From positions 4,784,572 to 4,848,571 of the forward strand of contig JAQFVV010006238.1 of NCBI GenBank assembly GCA_028023455.1: a stretch of 64,000 nucleotides of DNA. Reading direction: 5' to 3'. Below, piece after piece: positions 59,501-64,000 of the stretch. Position 1 is the first letter of the stretch; each line of letters starts with the position of its first letter. The position numbers and the translations under genes were made by a program. This DNA is from Epiperipatus broadwayi. Lineage: Eukaryota > Onychophora > Udeonychophora > Euonychophora > Peripatidae. The notes beneath the pieces are model-generated. The model did not search any database, was not told the DNA's origin, and saw only the letters and a list, made by a program, of their open reading frames with translations.

Positions 59501-60231
59501 TCATCATCATCATTATCAACCATTATCAATCCACTGCAGGATGAAGGTCTCTCCAAGTTTAATCCTTCTTCTCCGATCTTTAGCTTCTCTTCTCCACATC
59601 ACCCCTGCACACTTTCTTATTTCATCCATCCATCTCACATGTGGTCTCTTTCTGGGTCTTTTACAATCTCTTGGAATCCAGTTTAAAATTTCAATTGTCC
59701 ATCTATTATCATCTCTTCTAGCAATATGTCCAGCCCAACTCCAATCTTTTAATTTTTTCAATGAGGTCAATAACACCTGTTTGTTCTCTTACCCATACAT
59801 TGCGTTTACGATCTCTTCTTGTTACTCCCAACATACATCTCTCCATACTTCTTTGAGTGGTCTGAAGTCTCTGAATTGCTCTTCTATTAAGTGTCCAAGT
59901 CTCAGATCCATAAGTAAGAACTGGTAAAACACATTTGTTAAAAACCTTCCTTTTCAAACACATAGGCATATTTCCTTTTAGTATCAAGTTATTTCTACCA
60001 AAAGCACTCCAACCAAGTTTAATTCCATGATTAATTTCCTCCATTATATTTCCATCTGTATTAATAATCTGACCAAGGTATTTGTAACTGTTAACTTCTT
60101 CTAATTCATCATAATCAATCTTTATTTTCATATTTTGAGCAAATCGATTAAACATTACTTTAGTCTTTTTAACATTTATCTTTAGTCCTACTTTCCTACT
60201 TTCATCTGATAATTCCTGCAACATTTCCTGC

Positions 60232-60233
<2 letters not shown>
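59501..60233 (-). pseudogene. RTE-type LINE 3' half, best-preserved sequence
   Basis: Two overlapping minus-strand frames (60224 to 59718 and 59776 to 59516) read LQELSDESRKVGLKINVKKT, YKYLGQIINTDGN, KCVLPVLTYGSETWTLNRR, WAGHIARRDDNRW, VRWMDEIRKCAGVMWRREA and LGETFILQWIDNG. A single frameshift near 59750 separates them. The catalytic FADD box lies just upstream of the 5' truncation at 60233. The copy sits between two (TA)n runs (59482-59500 and 60234-60282), so it inserted into a TA microsatellite. The tail is (ATG)n. It is close to 40744-42086 but has fewer lesions. Confidence 0.9.

Positions 60234-60282
<49 letters not shown>
60234..60282. repeat. (TA)n microsatellite
   Basis: About 23 TA units directly at the truncated 5' end of the RTE copy. 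A shorter run lies at its 3' end. Confidence 0.95.
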
Positions 60283-60284
<2 letters not shown>

Positions 60285-61384
60285 TCTTGTAACATACATA
60301 TATAAATTTAAAACAATTGGGTTTAATTGTAAAATTTTGGAACAATTGCAAATTTCAAATCATTAGCATGAATAATACGATATGTATTTTAAAATGTCTT
60401 TCATTGGTTACACTGAAAATCAATGTTATTTATCAAAGAATAAAAAGATTTTAGTGCCAACTGAATTTACTATACGAAGAAAAATATCACCATTGCCTTA
60501 TTATAGTGAGTTGGAAAAGACATTGCTGCACCTCTATCATTTTGTACTGCTGATTGTATAATTATTATGTTTATTTTTTATCTGTAGATTTATATTTGAT
60601 TCAAATACAATACAAAGATCCTCTAAGTCTGGCATTAATTGGTTGCTATAAAATTACACACTTTTAGCTCTATCAAAATTTCATTTTAAATCCTGATTTA
60701 ATAAACACTACTACTCTATAGTGATTTCTCATAATGTAACCTTCAAAAATTTTTTTAATACTATGATGTTAAAATATTTGGTAATTTGACTTATGAAAAA
60801 ATTCTAAATAGAAACCCACTTCTATTACCATAACTACTATCTCTTCAATCCCCATCTCCTGACAGTTAAGATCCTTAGAGCATTCCTTTAAATTTAATAT
60901 TCATGAACTGCTTAAGCCAGCAACGCCAGAATGAAACAGGAGAATAAATACTACTCAAAACTTTGTGTGATATATACTAATCTATTTGCTATTAATAACA
61001 AATGAATATTTGAAATATTATATGATGGAAATAATCCAACATAATTAATTGTTTCTAAAATATCAACTTCACAAACTTTCAGACAAGCAATATACTTATT
61101 CCAAATATTTTCACATCATTTTAATTTGAACACTTGATGAATTTTAATTTGAGGATGTTTATTCTAAGAATGATAAGACTTGTTTTATATTTTTTATGGA
61201 TAGAAGAACCCAATCTTAGTACTTCATTAGATAATAGGAACCATTTTTCATAATAAGCATAAACCAGATTTCTTTATATTTATCTGTTTTAATAAAGTGT
61301 CTGTGCACACATATGATGTAAAATAATTTATTTCAAAATTGAAAACTGTGCTTTCCACCAGAGATTTAATTTTTTTTACAATAA
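60283..61384. other. AT-rich spacer
   Basis: No gene was recognised. Confidence 0.45.
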
Positions 61385-61710
61385 TAGGTTTATATAAGGG
61401 ATTCAAACTCAGACTTTCACATGACCCTCAACTCTTCATACCATCTCATATTGCTGACCTACCTGATCACACACATGTTGAAAAGATAAATAATCACCAA
61501 TAAACGTATTGCATGCTAAACCAGCAATCATCAATTTGTCCAGATTACTATCTCCACACATATACACAATCAGTGCTCAGCTTTATATTAAGATAGCCAA
61601 TCTTCATACTTTAATGGACAGGCTTCAAACTGTTCCAATCCACAACTCTTCAGCTGCCCATTTTATTGAAAATCTGATGATGGCACATTTAGAAAGATTT
61701 GAAAAATGTG
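61385..61710. mobile_element. Z-family element, one ribozyme
   Basis: GGGATTCAAACTCAGACTTT, GTTGAAAAGATAAATAATC, the ribozyme at 61492-61546 and AAAATCTGATGATGGCACAT follow in Z order. It lacks the mirrored right arm of the 55229 copy. The open frame at 61509-61778 overlaps it and is incidental. Confidence 0.7.
61492..61546 (-). ncRNA. Hammerhead ribozyme, Z family (degenerate)
   Basis: AAUC/GAUU outer stem and stem II are kept. The core reads UUGAUGA, the second box GCAAU and stem III AUACGUUU. It is a decayed sister of the copy at 55330. Confidence 0.55.
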
Positions 61711-64000
61711 AGGATTTACCATATTCAATATCATCAATTTATAGTCACTATTTTGATTTAGAACTGATTAATTGCTAAAATGATTCTTAAAAAAATTATA
61801 ATTTTTTTTAAAACTGTCATTTTCAAAATGGCAACCGTTTTGTAGATTAATGACATCATATAATAGTTATTTTATATCTGAAAGAAAAATGGTGATGATC
61901 ATGCTAAAAAGTGTACAATACATTAAAAATATTTTGATTATAAAATTAAAAATATGATCAATGTATAGTATTTTATTTAATTGCCATTCAAAGTCCTTGC
62001 AAGACAGTCAATTCATTCATTAATGATATATTCAACATAAAGTTTAGAAGTTATAAAAGTAAAAAACAGTACCCTTCATTCACTGCAATAAAGAATCAAA
62101 AATGTATTTTGATTGCATATAACAACCCTATTAATATTTTAAAATGTGTACATTCACTTAATGATTTCACTCACTCACTTTTATGAATTAAAATTTTTAT
62201 TAATGGTATTTAACTTGTTGCAAAAATTAAAGTCATCATAAAATTTTGTTACTATAATTGGAAGTTATTTTGAGGGGGGGGGATTATTTTGTGCATTATG
62301 CAATTAATGATGAAATTTACATAATCAAAGTTAATAAATATAATTATAAAATACCATTCATTGCACAGTATTTGCTTAGCCAAAGGGGGTATTATTGCAA
62401 CCGTAAAATGATACAGTGCTGAAAGAAGAAATAAAATTTTCTTTCAGCATAAAACTAAAAATAAATTTTGGTTATATACCGTACTATTAATAATTAATTT
62501 TAAATTGTGTGTTATATTAACTAAAATATTCACTCAATTAATTTTGCAACAAAACTTCTCAACAAAATTAAAACTGCTATCATTATAAATCTAAAGTATT
62601 TTCAGTAAAAAAAAAATGGGGAGAAGAAAATAATTTCATGAATTATGCAATTAATAATCAATTTTATATAATCAAAAGTTATTAAATTTAAATTAAAAGT
62701 AATATTTACTTGCTAGATTTTAACTCATAATTTCAAACATATCGAAGACAATGGCAACATCTCAAACTTAAAAAAATTATAGTACCAAAAAAAATACAAA
62801 TTTCATTTAGCCTAAAATTAAGCAAATTTAAGTCATATACTAATAACTTTAAATTGTATACCGTGAGAATATTAGCTGAAATATTTTGTCGAGCAGTTTT
62901 AAATTTAAACTCTTATCAAATGCTAATTTTATTCAAATCAAAACTGCTAATATCATAAACATATTTTTGCTAAAAAAAATGAAATGATTTCATGCATTAT
63001 GCATTTAGTAATAAATTTTTCATGATGAAAATTCAATACAAATAAATTGAAGAAATTTCATGCTTTTAATTTTTATTTAAATGGCTTACATTTTTGCCAT
63101 TACAATGTGCTTGCATTATTCAAAAAATTGCTAGTATGTTCCAAAAAAATGGCTATCACATATAGTAGAGTGGGACATCATATGCCATAAAAAAGATCAC
63201 AGGGTATTTGTATATAAATAGCTGTTTATTTAAATCTTCATGGATTCTGTAAAAAAAGTCTTAAATATTGATTACAATATGCAAGCACAATGCATTAGAT
63301 AAAGTTTATCTTTTTTAATATATCAAATGCATTAGGTTTTGGTGGTGTACAGCTCTGTAATTTGATTACTCTTGCACTGTTGATAAATAATATGTATTTA
63401 TGGTCACAGCAGTACAGTTATATAAGATATTATTAAACATTGCTTTTTTAATTATAAATTATTTTACATAAACAATATACAACTATGAAATTAGAAAAAA
63501 ATGAAACTTCAGGATGGGGATTTTTAATGCAATGATTAACAATTCTGCAGAACAAAAAATTGTCATCTGTGGTGTTATTTTCTTTTTCTCAGCCCATTTA
63601 GTTTAGTGCAGTGGTATTGTATCAGACTTTGGAGCATAAGGTCCTCTAATTTCATTTCTGATAATCAAACTTATTATGAACTTCCCAACCAAAAAAGCCA
63701 TTAGATTTTTATTTTTTAATGGGTAATGTGAAAATTTTAGAGCAAAAAGAGACTTCATGATTTCAACAATTTAAGTTCTATATAAGAAGAAAGTAGTCTT
63801 CAAAGAAAAACTTCCAAATATAAACATCTTGAATGTGTTTGAACTTAGATTATCATTCTTTAAAGCCATATACACTAAAATTTAATTCTGATATATAAAT
63901 TTGTTAGTTGATGAACATTTTATAATATTATTCATATTTTCATGAAAGCATTGAATTACAGCCAATAATAACCAATTATTTATTGCTCAGGAGTTCATAG
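61711..64000. other. AT-rich spacer to the window end
   Basis: A G run lies at about 62274-62282. Several imperfect internal similarities (TTTCATGCATTATGCATTTA-like words at 62290, 62635 and 62990) suggest an old tandem or dispersed repeat. No gene was seen. Confidence 0.4.

Noticed and set aside
59541-59927. 128-codon plus-strand ORF
   Set aside because: It is the antisense of the RTE LINE, whose reverse transcriptase residues are on the minus strand. The similar frames at 41722-42045 and 12618-12839 are antisense artefacts too.
61509-61778. 89-codon plus-strand ORF
   Set aside because: It starts inside a Z element, antisense to its ribozyme, and has no start context or motif.

Overview
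This window looks like AT-rich nuclear DNA from an invertebrate animal. There are no operon-like runs of open frames, no ribosome-binding sites and no long ORFs. It carries metazoan-type repeats: tRNA-derived SINEs with target-site duplications (TSDs), RTE-type LINE fragments, mariner and Tc1 relics, and Penelope-like (PLE) endonuclease fragments. The lineage cannot be fixed from the sequence alone; a lophotrochozoan, flatworm or cnidarian-like genome would fit. No complete host gene is visible. Three candidate host coding pieces are offered at low confidence: a broken ORF at 1207-1848, a possible terminal exon at 1961-2028, and a possible terminal exon with a membrane segment at 54312-54439.

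The main result is that three families of palindromic or tandem non-autonomous elements, called X, Y and Z here, each carry a type I hammerhead ribozyme (HHR). The best copies keep the CUGANGA box, a stem II hairpin, the GAAA box, a very short palindromic stem III (ACUAGU, ACCGGU or AUACGUAU), a legal NUH cleavage site, and a stem I formed by the bases directly flanking core and cleavage site. Best X copies are at 53107-53148 (-) and 53562-53603 (+). The best-paired Y copy is at 10961-11006 (-), with one core change. Best Z copies are at 45947-46001 (+) and 55330-55384 (-). Many elements are flanked by 11-15 bp direct repeats, and several carry two ribozymes in opposite orientation. An inverted pair of PLE fragments at 18605-20035, with a GIY-YIG endonuclease relic in one arm and its C-terminal part in the other, hosts an X element in one arm and has the empty site in the other. 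This fits PLE-mobilised or retrozyme-like elements.

Layout. 1-2350: somewhat less AT-biased sequence with possible coding remnants. 2.8-13 kb: hairpin elements, Z, X and Y elements, two SINEs, decayed reverse transcriptase fragments, and an inverted duplication with a zinc-finger-like ORF. 14-23.7 kb: mostly AT-rich spacer, then a mariner relic, a LINE RT relic, the PLE palindrome with nested X, another X, a SINE and a Y palindrome. 24-40 kb: mainly spacer with a LINE zinc-finger fragment, a Tc1 relic, decayed Z copies, diverged tandem repeats and a (TTA)n array of about 230 bp. 40.7-48.7 kb: the longest RTE copy, then Z, Y and Z elements. 48.7-52.1 kb: very AT-rich sequence with a TATA/CCAAT promoter-like site. 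53-61.7 kb: the largest X element, RTE fragments, a possible exon, a compact Z palindrome, a SINE, a Y element with a 15 bp TSD, and a 5'-truncated RTE in a (TA)n tract. 61.7-64 kb: nothing recognisable.

All assignments were made by reading the sequence. No searches, folding runs or alignments were done.
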